Below, piece after piece: positions 47,469 to 56,278 of a stretch of DNA of 64,000 nucleotides (position 1 is the first letter of the stretch; each line of letters begins with the position of its first letter). The stretch covers positions 92,103 through 156,102 of the forward strand of contig NZ_BIFH01000021.1 of NCBI RefSeq assembly GCF_003967355.1, written 5' to 3'. The stretch comes from Embleya hyalina (GTDB lineage: Bacteria > Actinomycetota > Actinomycetes > Streptomycetales > Streptomycetaceae). A model generated the notes under the pieces. That model saw nothing but the letters and a program-made list of their open reading frames with translations, searched no databases and was not told the DNA's origin. Position numbers and translations under genes: made by a program.

Positions 47469-49559
47469 TCATGGTCCCGGCCCGGTCCGGGGTATGTCCC
47501 GGGTGTGTGGGCCGGGGCGCGGGATCACCGCACGCACGGTGGTGCCGTGTGCGTCCCTGGTCGCGGTGAAGGTGCCGCCCAGTTCCTCGGCACGATCGGC
47601 CATCGAGCGCAGGCCCACCCCACCGCCCGCGGCGTCGGGGCCGGCCGGGTCGGGGGCGAGGCCCACACCGTCGTCGGTGATCTCGACGCTCACTCGGGTG
47701 TCGCTGATCCGGATGGCGAGCGCGGCGTGTCGGGCGCGGGCGTGCCGCACCACGTTGTTCAGTGCCTCGCCACAGATCCGGTAGACGGCGACCTCGACGG
47801 CCGGGGGCAGCTCCGGTGGCGGGTCGGGGTCGAAGGCGATCTCGATCCGGGGGTGCCCGTCGGGGCCGGCGTCCAAGCGGTGCGCGGCTTCGCGCAGGGC
47901 GCCGGCGAGGCCCAGGCGCAGCAGCGCGGCGGGGGCGAGCCCGTCGGTGATCCGGCGCAGTTCGGTGATCGCTTCGCCGATGCCCTGCGAGGCGATTCCG
48001 AGGGTGCCGGCGGCGGGGGTGTCGGGGGGTACACAGGCTCGGGCGGTGTCGACCTGGAGGCGGGTGCCGGACAGCGCGGGGCCGAGGCCGTCGTGCAGGT
48101 CGTGCCGCAACCGGCGGCGGGCCTCCTCGCGGGCGAGCACGATGCGCTCCCGGCTCTCCTGCAACTCCTCGTACAGGCGCAGCGACGCGACGGCGGGGGC
48201 GGCCTGGTCGGCGAGGAGACGCAGCAGGTCCACGTCCTGCCGGTCGAGCGTGGTCTGGCCGACGCGTGGCGGTACGGACAACCGCCCGATCACGGCCCCC
48301 TCGTAGGCGAGCGGGAATTCGGTGCGGTCGTCGGGGAGAGTGCCCAGGTGCGCGAGTTCGCGTTCGCCGCGCCGGGTGTCGACGACGACGCTCGCACCGG
48401 GCAGGCCGAGGGTGTGTACGACGGTGCGGCACAACAACTCGGGGGCCGCGCCGGGAGCGACCGCGCGACTGAGTTGTTCGGCCAGGTCGCGGACCACCTG
48501 GTAGGGCTTGGCGCGTTCGCCGTAGTAGAAGCGATCGACCAGGCGCGCGCCCCATGCGACGGTCGGGCGCAGCAGCGCGCCGATGACGAGCGCGCCGCCG
48601 GCCACCACGATGGCGCCGGAGCTGTCGGCACCGGGCAGGCGGTCGGACAGTTGCACGGCGATCGCCAGGTATCCGCCCATGAGTACGGCGGCCAGCGCGA
48701 ACGAGGCCAACACCCGGGAGACGGAGCGGTCCAGATGTCGGCGTCGGTCCCGGGCGAAGGCGTACGCGAAGGAGAGCTGCCACACGACGATGCCCCCGTA
48801 GATCAGGAAGTTGTAGACCGAGTCCGAGAGTTCGAGGTGGTAGCCGAGGAATTCCACGGCGAGCCAGAACACGTAGGGCAGCAGCGGTAGGAAGCGCACC
48901 GCGTGCGGGCCGGGGGAGCGCACCCAGCGCACCGTCATGATGGTCAGGCTCATGGCGATGACCAGGGGTGGGATCAGCTCCTGGTGCGGGGTGATCCAAT
49001 CGTTCAGCCACCGTTCCACGTCGGCCCACACGCCCTGGTCCAGGAAGCCGGGCAGGCCGTACCAGTCGAAGCTTGCGTAGTCGCGGTAGGCGTGTACCGC
49101 GCTCCACCCCGCGACCAGCACGGCCCACACCCGCACGACGCGCGAGCGGGGCAGCCGACCGTCGGGGAGCCACAGGGGCAGCGCGTACATGGTGAACAGG
49201 TACACGGTGTCGGCGATCAGCCACAGCGTGATGGCGAACGCGGACCAGCCCGGTCCGGCGTCGGCGAACACGGCGCACAGCAACACCGCGTAGCCGACGG
49301 TGACCGCGACTCCGGTGTAGAGCAGCAGCCGGCCCAGACCGGGCGCCGAGCGGCGGGCGAGCACGAACAGACCGGACAGCGCGAAGGCACAACCGATCAG
49401 CACGAACACACCGACCAGGCCGGGGTTGGGGGCCAGGCGCGGGTCGTCGAGGTGGGTGATCAGCAGGACCAGGGCGACGAGACAGCTCAGCAGGCTGACG
49501 GCACCCGCTCCGTAGACCCGGGCGGGTCCCGCACGTTGCTCCAGCGCAGTGATGGGCAT
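47469..49559 (-). CDS. Membrane histidine kinase with GAF domain
   Basis: The 696-residue protein has about eight N-terminal hydrophobic helices, a GAF-like region (~365-470), a HisKA_3 domain with EARRRLRHDLHDGLGPALSG and a HATPase domain (ICGEALNNVVRHARA, GGGVGLRSMADRAEELGG). It belongs to the NarX/NreB-like group that partners LuxR-type regulators. The response-regulator gene lies 233 bp upstream on the same strand. The gap holds a cluster of GTCCCG hexamers that may be an autoregulatory site. Confidence 0.9.
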   Translation of the reverse strand: MPITALEQRAGPARVYGAGAVSLLSCLVALVLLITHLDDPRLAPNPGLVGVFVLIGCAFALSGLFVLARRSAPGLGRLLLYTGVAVTVGYAVLLCAVFADAGPGWSAFAITLWLIADTVYLFTMYALPLWLPDGRLPRSRVVRVWAVLVAGWSAVHAYRDYASFDWYGLPGFLDQGVWADVERWLNDWITPHQELIPPLVIAMSLTIMTVRWVRSPGPHAVRFLPLLPYVFWLAVEFLGYHLELSDSVYNFLIYGGIVVWQLSFAYAFARDRRRHLDRSVSRVLASFALAAVLMGGYLAIAVQLSDRLPGADSSGAIVVAGGALVIGALLRPTVAWGARLVDRFYYGERAKPYQVVRDLAEQLSRAVAPGAAPELLCRTVVHTLGLPGASVVVDTRRGERELAHLGTLPDDRTEFPLAYEGAVIGRLSVPPRVGQTTLDRQDVDLLRLLADQAAPAVASLRLYEELQESRERIVLAREEARRRLRHDLHDGLGPALSGTRLQVDTARACVPPDTPAAGTLGIASQGIGEAITELRRITDGLAPAALLRLGLAGALREAAHRLDAGPDGHPRIEIAFDPDPPPELPPAVEVAVYRICGEALNNVVRHARARHAALAIRISDTRVSVEITDDGVGLAPDPAGPDAAGGGVGLRSMADRAEELGGTFTATRDAHGTTVRAVIPRPGPHTRDIPRTGPGP

Positions 49560-49678
49560 GTGGCCTCCTCACGGGACGTCGGCGGGGACGTCGCGGACGA
49601 GTGGAGCGGGGCCGCCGCCGGCGGATCCGACACGTGGATGCCATCTGCGTTCGCCGGTCCCAGCGTGCGGCTCCCGTG

Positions 49679-49780
49679 GTCCCGGGCGCGGGAGGCACCG
49701 GTCCCGAGACGGTCCCGGGGTGGTCGGGACACCGTGGCGGGGTGAGCGGGGTGCGGCCCGGGACGTGCCGGTCGGTCCCG
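49679..49780. promoter_or_regulatory. Cluster of six GTCCCG/CGGGAC hexamers
   Basis: Copies in either orientation start at 49679, 49701, 49712, 49725, 49759 and 49775; a seventh is at 49572. The distances 22, 11 and 13 bp are near whole helical turns. The array lies between the response-regulator and kinase genes, as expected for binding by a NarL-type regulator, but this is inference. Confidence 0.5.
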
Positions 49781-49792
49781 GCAGGCGCCGGT

Positions 49793-50482
49793 TCAGGGTT
49801 CGGTGGGCTCGTCGGCGCCCAGACCGACGTCGCGGGCCCGGGCCACCGCCTCGGCGCGGGTGCTCACGTGCAGCTTTTCGAAGATGTGGGTGATGTGGTT
49901 GCGTACGGTCTTCTCGGCGAGGAAGAGCCGACGCGCGATGCGTCGGTTGTCCAGGCCGCGGGCGAGCAGGTCGAGCACCTCGCATTCGCGGTCGGTGAGC
50001 TCGGGGAAGACCCGCTCGCCGCCGCGCCCGGCGGTGCCGGCGAGCAGCGCGGTCAGTCGGGGCACGGTCTGCGCGCCGAAGACCGCGCCGCCGCCGGCGA
50101 CGGTGCGCACGGCGTGCAGGACCTCGTCCCGGGCGGCGCCCTTGACCAGATAGCCGCCGGCACCCGCGCGTATCGCGGCGAGCAGGCTGCCGTCGTCGTC
50201 GGACATGGTCAGCACCAGGACCGGCACCGGCGTGTCGGCGACCAGGGCGCGGGTGGCCTCGATGCCCGAACCGTCGGGCAGGTTGAGGTCCATCACGACC
50301 AGGTCCGGCCGATGTTCGGCGACCGCCGGGGCCACCGCGGCGGCGGTCTCCACCTCGGCGACGACGAGGATGTCACCGGCGCTCTCCAGGGCCGCCCGCA
50401 GGCCGGCGCGGAACAGCGGATGATCGTCGACGATCACGATTCGCAGCGGCACGGACCCGCGTTCACCAACCACGCGGTACAT
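49793..50482 (-). CDS. NarL-type response regulator
   Basis: The 229-residue protein has a receiver (VIVDDHPLFRAGLRAAL, phospho-Asp in DLVVMDLNLPDG, Lys in GGYLVKGA) and a LuxR helix-turn-helix (LTDRECEVLDLLARGLDNRR, then KTVRNHITHIFEKLHV). ATG 50482 is used; a GTG 30 bp downstream is where most homologues would start. It would be phosphorylated by the kinase at 47469-49559. Confidence 0.9.
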   Translation of the reverse strand: MYRVVGERGSVPLRIVIVDDHPLFRAGLRAALESAGDILVVAEVETAAAVAPAVAEHRPDLVVMDLNLPDGSGIEATRALVADTPVPVLVLTMSDDDGSLLAAIRAGAGGYLVKGAARDEVLHAVRTVAGGGAVFGAQTVPRLTALLAGTAGRGGERVFPELTDRECEVLDLLARGLDNRRIARRLFLAEKTVRNHITHIFEKLHVSTRAEAVARARDVGLGADEPTEP

Positions 50483-50669
50483 ACTACGCGTGAACAGGTC
50501 GTTACATCTCGTAGCTTCCGTGTGTGGCGACGCCGGCGTCGCGACCCGGTCGGCCCGAGCCCTCGCGGCGTCCCCCGATCGGCCCGGTTGTGGCGCAACT
50601 GCCCCAACCGGTCAGGTTTTCCGGGCATGGCCCTAGGAACCGCAGGCACCCGTCGCTACCCTCCAGCGC

Positions 50670-51749
50670 ATGATTTCCACGGTTGTCTGGGGTACCGGCA
50701 ACGTCGGTCGCGCGGCCATTCGAGCCGTCGAGGCCCATCCGGCGCTCGACCTCGCGGCGGTGCTCGTGCACAACCCGGACAAGGTCGGCCGCGACGCGGG
50801 CGAACTCGCCGGACTCGACGGGACGCTGGGGGTCGCGGCGACCGACGACATCGACGCGGTGCTGGCCGCCGGACCGGGGGCCGTGGTGTACGCGGCGTCC
50901 GGCGACATCCGCCCCGACGAGGCGCTGGCCGACATCGTGCGGGCGATCGAGGCGGGCGCGGTGGTGGTCACACCCGCCCTGTACGCGCTCTACGACCCGA
51001 CCAACGCCCCGGCCGAGCTGCGCGATCCGGTGCTGGCGGCGATCGCGGCGGGCGGTGGCTCGTTGTTCGTCTCCGGCGTCGACCCGGGGTGGGGCAACGA
51101 CGTACTGCCGCTGCTGATCAGCGGATTGGGCACCACCGTGGACACGATCCGCTGCCAGGAGATCTTCGACTACTCCACCTACGACCAGGAGGACTCGGTC
51201 CGCAACCTGGTCGGTATGGGCCAACCCATGGACTACGGCGCGCCGATGTTGTGGCCGGACATGCCGACCATGGTGTGGGGCGGGCAGATCCGGTTGATGG
51301 CCCGGGCGCTCGGCGTGGAACTGGACGAGATCCGCGAGACGATGGACCGCCGGGCGCTGGAGAGCACCGTGCGGACCTCGACGATGGGCGAGTTCGCGGC
51401 GGGCACGCAGGGTGCGGTCCGGTTCGAGGTGCAGGGCATCGTCGAGGGCGAACCGCGCATCGTGATCGAACACGTCACCCGGATCCACCCGTCCTGCGCG
51501 CCCGACTGGCCGACGCCGCCCGACGGGGCCGGGGCGCACCGCGTGGTGATCGAGGGCCGGCCGCGGATCGAGGTCACGGTCGAGGCCACGGACGAGGGCG
51601 AGAACCGATCCGCCGGCGGCAACGCCACCGCCGTCGGCCGCCTGGTGGGCGCCATCGACTGGCTCGTGGCCGCCGAACCCGGGCTCTACGACGCACTCGA
51701 CATCCCCCTTCGGCCGGCCGTGGGCAAACTCGGAAGGAAACACGCATGA
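50670..51749 (+). CDS. NAD(P)-binding DapB-like dehydrogenase
   Basis: The 359-residue protein has an N-terminal Rossmann motif (VVWGTGNVGRAAIRAV) and a DapB-type second domain, resembling NAD(P)H-dependent amine dehydrogenases related to 2,4-diaminopentanoate dehydrogenase. The substrate is unknown. The final codons overlap the next gene (ATGA), so it is produced with the AhpD-like protein. It is divergent from the response-regulator gene. Confidence 0.78.
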   Translation: MISTVVWGTGNVGRAAIRAVEAHPALDLAAVLVHNPDKVGRDAGELAGLDGTLGVAATDDIDAVLAAGPGAVVYAASGDIRPDEALADIVRAIEAGAVVVTPALYALYDPTNAPAELRDPVLAAIAAGGGSLFVSGVDPGWGNDVLPLLISGLGTTVDTIRCQEIFDYSTYDQEDSVRNLVGMGQPMDYGAPMLWPDMPTMVWGGQIRLMARALGVELDEIRETMDRRALESTVRTSTMGEFAAGTQGAVRFEVQGIVEGEPRIVIEHVTRIHPSCAPDWPTPPDGAGAHRVVIEGRPRIEVTVEATDEGENRSAGGNATAVGRLVGAIDWLVAAEPGLYDALDIPLRPAVGKLGRKHA

Positions 51750-52225
51750 GGATCGACATCCCCGAGGACAAGGACCCGATCGCCTACGTCTGGGGCGAGA
51801 TGGTGCCGGAGATCGGCATCGCCGCCTCGACCTTCTCGATGAAGGTCTACGACCACACCACGCTCGGCCTGCGCGAGTTCGAGGCCGCGCGGTTGCGGAT
51901 CGCGCAGATCAACGGCTGCGTGTTCTGCCTGGACTGGCGCACCGAACGGGACGGGGAGAAGGTCGAGGACGGTTTCGACGAGGCGGTCGCGCAGTGGCGC
52001 ACCACCGAGGTCTTCGACGACCGCACCCGACTGGCCGCGGAGTACGCCGAGCGCTACGCGGAGGACCACCACAACCTGGACGACGAGTTCTGGGCCCGGA
52101 TGTCCGCGCGGTACAGCCAGGCCGAGATCGTGGAGCTGAGCATGGCGATCGGCTCCTGGCTGGCCTTCGGCCGGCTCAACCACGTGCTGGGCCTCGACAC
52201 GGTGTGCGTACTCACGCAGCACTGA
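51746..52225 (+). CDS. Carboxymuconolactone decarboxylase/AhpD-like protein
   Basis: The 159-residue helical protein has the AhpD-type pair CVFC in RIAQINGCVFCLDWR and the conserved downstream His (RLNHVLG). Such proteins act as peroxidase or reductase partners; the specific reaction is unknown. The overlap with the dehydrogenase gene suggests a joint pathway. Confidence 0.82.
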   Translation: MRIDIPEDKDPIAYVWGEMVPEIGIAASTFSMKVYDHTTLGLREFEAARLRIAQINGCVFCLDWRTERDGEKVEDGFDEAVAQWRTTEVFDDRTRLAAEYAERYAEDHHNLDDEFWARMSARYSQAEIVELSMAIGSWLAFGRLNHVLGLDTVCVLTQH

Positions 52226-52315
52226 CGCGGACCGGCCGGGCGCGGGTGCCCCGGCCGCCCGGTCGGCGGGCGGCCGGCGCGACCGCGAGCGGTCGCGCCG
52301 ACTCCGAATTCGACG

Positions 52316-52329
52316 TACGAGCGTTCGTA
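52316..52329. promoter_or_regulatory. TetR-type operator-like dyad
   Basis: TACGA-GCGT-TCGTA, with 5-bp perfect arms, lies 31 bp upstream of the tetR ATG. It is a typical short TetR dyad and points to autorepression. Confidence 0.55.
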
Positions 52330-52360
52330 TGGATCGGGCGGGGCGTGCGAGGATGGAGGC

Positions 52361-53071
52361 ATGAGTGCGACACGCCCCGATTCGGCGGCCGGGTCGGCCC
52401 GCGAGCCGGTGGATCCGGCCGATGCCGTCGATCCGGTGGACGTGATGGAGCCGGTGGATCCGGTCGTGTCCGGGACGACCGATCGGCGGCTGTTGCGGGG
52501 CGCTCGGGCCCGGCAGGCGATCGCACGGCACGCCGTCGATGTCGCCTCCCTGGAGGGGCTGAACGGCCTCAGCATCGGTCGCCTGGCCGGTGACCTGGGG
52601 CTGAGCAAGAGCGGCATCGCCACCCTCTTCGGCACCAAGGAGAAATTGCAGCTCGCCGCCGTCGCCTGGGCGCACGCGGCCTTCCTCGACGCGGTCGTGC
52701 GCCCCGCCTCCGTCGCCCCGCGCGGCGCCGCGCGGCTGCGGGCGCTGATCGAACACTGGCTCGGCTACGCCGAGACGCCGCTGTTCGCGGGCGGCTGCTT
52801 CTGGGCCGCCAACCTCCCCGACTTCGACAGCCGGCCCGGCCCGGTCCGGGACGAACTGCTCCAACACCATCGGGGCTGGTTGGCGCTGCTGGCCGGCGAG
52901 GTGCGCCGGGCCGTCGAGGCCGGCGAGATCGTGGACCCCGACGCGGACCTGGCGGCCTTCCAGATCGACGCGGTGCTCACCGCGGCGAACACCGCGCTGC
53001 GCCTGGGCGACGCGGACGCGCCGGACCGGGTCCGCCGGGTCGTCGACACGCTGCTCGTGCCGCCGGCGTGA
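52361..53071 (+). CDS. TetR-family regulator with a PVD-repeat leader
   Basis: The 236-residue protein has a TetR helix-turn-helix at about 52-90 (AIARHAVDVASLEGLNGLS, then LGLSKSGIATLFGTKEKL) and a TetR_C domain containing LIEHWLGYAETPLFAGGCFW. The first ~40 residues are an acidic, low-complexity run of PVD units (EPVDPADAVDPVDVMEPVD) not seen in usual TetR proteins. The true start could be further in. The target is unknown. Confidence 0.85.
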   Translation: MSATRPDSAAGSAREPVDPADAVDPVDVMEPVDPVVSGTTDRRLLRGARARQAIARHAVDVASLEGLNGLSIGRLAGDLGLSKSGIATLFGTKEKLQLAAVAWAHAAFLDAVVRPASVAPRGAARLRALIEHWLGYAETPLFAGGCFWAANLPDFDSRPGPVRDELLQHHRGWLALLAGEVRRAVEAGEIVDPDADLAAFQIDAVLTAANTALRLGDADAPDRVRRVVDTLLVPPA

Positions 53072-53090
53072 GGCCCGGGCGCGCGGCGGG

Positions 53091-53465
53091 TCAGGCGGCC
53101 CACGGCGGGATGAACGGCTCCCGGCCGGCGAGCAGGGCCAGGCCGCCGACCGGGAGGATCGCCACCGCCTCGAACGGGTCAGGACCGGGGTTGGCGAGGG
53201 TGAACAGCGTGTCGGCCGGGACGATCAGCGCGTCGCCGGGGCCGACGTCGAAGGTGTCGCCGTCCATGGTGACGACGGCCCGGCCGGAGAGCGCCACGAA
53301 GATCTCCTCCCGGGACAGGGCGTGCGGCGGACCCGCCGCACCCGGTTCGAGGGTCACCCGCCAGGCCGAGTTCTCGCCGGAACCCCGGCTGGGGGCGGCC
53401 AACCCGACGAAGGTGGCGTGGCCGTTGTCGAAGACGGGGGCGTCGGCGGCCTTGACGAGCGGCAT
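53091..53465 (-). CDS. Cupin-domain protein
   Basis: The 124-residue protein is a single cupin: GPPHALSREEIFVALSGRAV as motif 1 and GDALIVPADTLFTLANPGPDP as motif 2. Motif 1 has only one His of the usual pair (PHALSREE), so metal binding may be altered. The ATG at 53465 follows CGGAGGAA. It is divergent from a marR gene and is probably its target. Confidence 0.82.
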   Translation of the reverse strand: MPLVKAADAPVFDNGHATFVGLAAPSRGSGENSAWRVTLEPGAAGPPHALSREEIFVALSGRAVVTMDGDTFDVGPGDALIVPADTLFTLANPGPDPFEAVAILPVGGLALLAGREPFIPPWAA

Positions 53466-53512
53466 GGTGGTTCCTCCGGGTGATATCAACGGCTATGGTG
53501 AGCACCCTGAGT

Positions 53513-53556
53513 GTTCAACCGAGGTTGACAACCAAGGTGTGTAACCAGAGTTGAAC
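53513..53556. promoter_or_regulatory. MarR-type dyads between cupin and marR
   Basis: TCAACC-GA-GGTTGA (53515-53528) is a perfect 6-bp dyad; outer copies of GTTCAAC (53513) and GTTGAAC (53550-53556) form a wider inverted pair. The arrangement lies in the only AT-rich part of this divergent gap. Confidence 0.6.
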
Positions 53557-53576
53557 ATATGCGGGAGAGGCCGTCA

Positions 53577-54017
53577 ATGGATTTCGGATTGTTGCTCGGG
53601 CACGCCTACGAGTCGTTCGTCCAGGAACTGCACGCGCACCTGACCGCCAACGGCGCGACCGTCGTGGGCGCGTCGTACGGCTTCGTGCTGCGCACCCTGG
53701 ACGTGGCGGCGGTCACCACGAGCCAACTCGGCGACCGGCTCGGGATCACCGCGCAGGGGGCGGCGAAGATCGTCGACGACATGGTGGCGGCGGGATACGT
53801 GGAACGGCGGCCCGACCCGGCCGACGGTCGGGCCAAGCGGCTGTACCTGTCACCGGAGGGCCGCGAACTGCTCGATCGGGTCCGGGCGTTCCACGCCGAC
53901 TTCGAACGCCGCCTGGCCGAACGGCTCGGCGCCGAGAACGTGGCGACCACGCGCGAGGTGTTGTCCCGCGTCGTGGCGACCACGTCCGACTCCACGCGCC
54001 TGTTCCGGTCCGTGTAA
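53577..54017 (+). CDS. MarR-family transcriptional regulator
   Basis: The 146-residue protein has the MarR winged helix (TSQLGDRLGITAQGAAKIVD, wing DPADGRAKRLYLSPEGREL). The ATG at 53577 is preferred over the one at 53559, because GGGAGAGG lies just before it and the earlier ATG lacks a ribosome site. It likely represses the divergent cupin gene through the dyads at 53513-53556. Confidence 0.87.
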   Translation: MDFGLLLGHAYESFVQELHAHLTANGATVVGASYGFVLRTLDVAAVTTSQLGDRLGITAQGAAKIVDDMVAAGYVERRPDPADGRAKRLYLSPEGRELLDRVRAFHADFERRLAERLGAENVATTREVLSRVVATTSDSTRLFRSV

Positions 54018-54025
54018 CCGCCGTC

Positions 54026-54067
54026 GGACCCGGGTCGGGCCGCGTCCTCGCGGCCCGACCCGGGTCC
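54026..54067. terminator. Bidirectional terminator
   Basis: A perfect 19-bp stem pairs 54026-54044 with 54049-54067 around TCCT, between convergent marR and peptidase genes. Confidence 0.8.
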
Positions 54068-54086
54068 GGCGGCGGTGCGGGCGGGG

Positions 54087-55355
54087 TCAGACCACGCCGG
54101 CCGTCATGTCCATCAGGCGGGACAGGACCGTGGCGCCGGAGGCGGCGACGCCGTCGTGCTCCCACTCGTTGGTGACCCAGGTCCGGACCGCGCCGACCTC
54201 GCGGGCGGTGCGCAGGGACAGTCCGGCGTCGACGTACATGTCGTCGTGGTAGACGATCGCCGCGACCGGGACCCGGTTGGCGGCCAGCCGCGCGGGGTCG
54301 TACAGCGGCGCCCAGTCGGCGCGTTCGGCGAGCAGGTGGGCGGCCTCGGCGAACGGGCGCAGGCCGGCGATCTCGTCGAACATCCAGGGATGGATGGTCT
54401 CGCCGGTGAGCAGCAGCGGGTCCGCGTCGTCGGCGAAGTCCGCGAACCCGGTGTGGGTGCGCTCGGCGGCCCATCCGGTGGGGCCCGCGCCCTGGGCGTA
54501 GACGGACTCGTGGAGCACCGCGTACAACGGGTTGTCGACGAACCCGGTCAGCGTGGCCACCTGGCGCAGGAAGGTGTCGGAGAGTTCGCCGGTCGCGGGG
54601 TCCAGGGCCTCGTCGAGCAGCCAGTGCACCCGTTCGAAGCCGTCGCCCATGCCGAACACCTGGCCCAGGGTGCGCAGTCGACGCACCGTCAGCACATCGC
54701 CGTCGGGCAGTCGCACGCCGCCGTCGGCGACCGTGTCGGCGATTCGGCGCAGGCGGGCCACGTCGTCCGGGTAGCGCTCGCGGAACTCGGCGTTCTTGTC
54801 CCGGATGCGCGGGTAGGTCAGCGCGTACACGTCGTCCGCCGTGGCGGACAGGCCGGGCAGCCCGCCGGTGATGTGGCAGCGGCGCAGTCCCTCCGGGGCC
54901 AGCGACAGGTAGCTGAGCGTGATGAAGCCACCGTAGCTCTGGCCGAGCGTCTCCCAGGGTTCGTCGTCGCACAGCGCGCGGCGGATCGCCTCGGCGTCGG
55001 CGACGATCGAGTCGGCGCGGAAGTGCCCGAGGTGGGCGGCCAGTTCGTCGGCGGAGCGGAACCGGGCGGCGGCCCGGGCGGTCACCGGGGTGCTGCGTCC
55101 GGTGCCGCGCTGGTCCAGAAGCAGGACGCGGTGGGTCCTGGTGGCGTGCCGCAGCCAGCCGGGGGATCCGGAGATCGGACGCGGCGACTTGCCGCCCGGG
55201 CCGCCCTGGAGGTAGAGCAGCCACGGCAGCTTCTCGTGGGCGCGGGCGGGATCGACGACCTCGCGGGCGAAGACGTCGATCCGGGGACCGGTCGGATCCC
55301 GGTGGTCCAGCGGCAGCGGGAACACGTGGTCGGTGATCGTGTATCGGTGGTTCAT
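54087..55355 (-). CDS. Prolyl-aminopeptidase-like alpha/beta hydrolase (S33)
   Basis: The 422-residue protein has the S33 features GGPGGKSPRP (oxyanion loop), LLLDQRGTGRSTPV and the nucleophile elbow LGQSYGGF. It is cytosolic, with no signal peptide. Members release N-terminal proline or related residues from peptides. It lies 13 bp after gntR on the same strand, so it belongs to the locus with the putative hydroxyproline genes, where removal of N-terminal prolyl residues would make sense. Confidence 0.85.
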   Translation of the reverse strand: MNHRYTITDHVFPLPLDHRDPTGPRIDVFAREVVDPARAHEKLPWLLYLQGGPGGKSPRPISGSPGWLRHATRTHRVLLLDQRGTGRSTPVTARAAARFRSADELAAHLGHFRADSIVADAEAIRRALCDDEPWETLGQSYGGFITLSYLSLAPEGLRRCHITGGLPGLSATADDVYALTYPRIRDKNAEFRERYPDDVARLRRIADTVADGGVRLPDGDVLTVRRLRTLGQVFGMGDGFERVHWLLDEALDPATGELSDTFLRQVATLTGFVDNPLYAVLHESVYAQGAGPTGWAAERTHTGFADFADDADPLLLTGETIHPWMFDEIAGLRPFAEAAHLLAERADWAPLYDPARLAANRVPVAAIVYHDDMYVDAGLSLRTAREVGAVRTWVTNEWEHDGVAASGATVLSRLMDMTAGVV

Positions 55356-55368
55356 GGGGGAGTTCGCC

Positions 55369-56112
55369 CTACTCTTCCGGTGTGGACTCGCGCGCCCGGT
55401 CGGACCAGAGCGAGCGGATGTGGCCGAGGTGTTCGCTCATCGCACGGCGTACGCCGGCCGCGTCGCCGGCGAGCAACAGGTCGAGGATCTCCTCGTGTTC
55501 CCGAGCCGAGGCGACCAGCGTGCCACGCTCGGCGAGTTGGGTGAGGCCGTACAGCCGCGAGCGCTTGCGCAGGTCGCCGACCACCTCGACGAGGCGGCGG
55601 TTGCCGCCGAGTTCGAGCAGGCCGAGGTGGAACTGGCGGTCGGATTCGAGGTATCCGATCAGGTCGCGGCGTTCGGCGGCGGCCACGATGGCGGCGGCCA
55701 CCGGGCGCAGCGCCTCCAGGGCCGCGTGGTCGGCGGTCTCGGCGAGGCGCTCGATCACCGGGATCTCGATCAGCGCCCGGATCTCGGTGTATTCGTCGAG
55801 GTCGCGGCCGGACAGCGCGGTCACCCGGAAGCCCTTGTTGCGGACCACCTCGACCAGACCCTCCTTGACGAGGTCGAGCATCGCCTCGCGCACGGGGGTG
55901 GCCGAGACGCGGAACTGGGCGGCCAGGCTCGGTGCCGAGTAGACGACGTCGGGGCGCAGCTCGCCGGCGATCAGGGCGGCGCGCAGCGCGTGCGTGACCT
56001 GATCGCGCAGACTGCGGTGCTCCCGCACCGACGGCAGGTTCAGCGAGCCCGGGGTGTTCCCGGCGCCGTTCCCGAGGACGTGCCCGCTCGATGCTTCGGC
56101 GTCCGCGCTCAT
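55369..56112 (-). CDS. GntR-family (FadR/FCD) regulator
   Basis: The 247-residue protein has an N-terminal GntR helix-turn-helix (LRDQVTHALRAALIAGELRP, then SATPVREAMLDLVKEGLVE) and a C-terminal FCD domain with metal-site histidines (FHLGLLELGGNRRL, HEEILDLL, EHLGHIRSL). FCD regulators usually sense carboxylic acids. It probably acts on the motif at 56153-56165 (39 bp before its own ATG) and at 59031 and 59133 in the divergent gap. Confidence 0.9.
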   Translation of the reverse strand: MSADAEASSGHVLGNGAGNTPGSLNLPSVREHRSLRDQVTHALRAALIAGELRPDVVYSAPSLAAQFRVSATPVREAMLDLVKEGLVEVVRNKGFRVTALSGRDLDEYTEIRALIEIPVIERLAETADHAALEALRPVAAAIVAAAERRDLIGYLESDRQFHLGLLELGGNRRLVEVVGDLRKRSRLYGLTQLAERGTLVASAREHEEILDLLLAGDAAGVRRAMSEHLGHIRSLWSDRARESTPEE

Positions 56113-56150
56113 CTGGTTGTCCTTCCTCGGGACCGGATACGATCCGGCCT

Positions 56151-56165
56151 TTGTACGATGTGCAA
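56151..56165. promoter_or_regulatory. Putative GntR site before gntR
   Basis: TTGTACGATGTGCAA is an imperfect dyad (TTGTAC/GTGCAA). Its core GTACGATGTGCAA resembles the sites at 59031-59043 and 59133-59145. Confidence 0.6.
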
Positions 56166-56278
56166 TGGCACAGCGTAGCCGCCACCGCGCCCGAAGCCTC
56201 CTCTCCGTCGTGATCTCTTTGTGTGCCGGTGTGCCGACCGGGTGCCGGCGGGGTGCCGGTCGCGGGTCGACCGCGCAG

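Noticed and set aside
47156-47569. Plus-strand frame with LPGFPGFPGF repeats
   Set aside because: It is the complement of the KPG-repeat gene, which has the better ribosome site and start.
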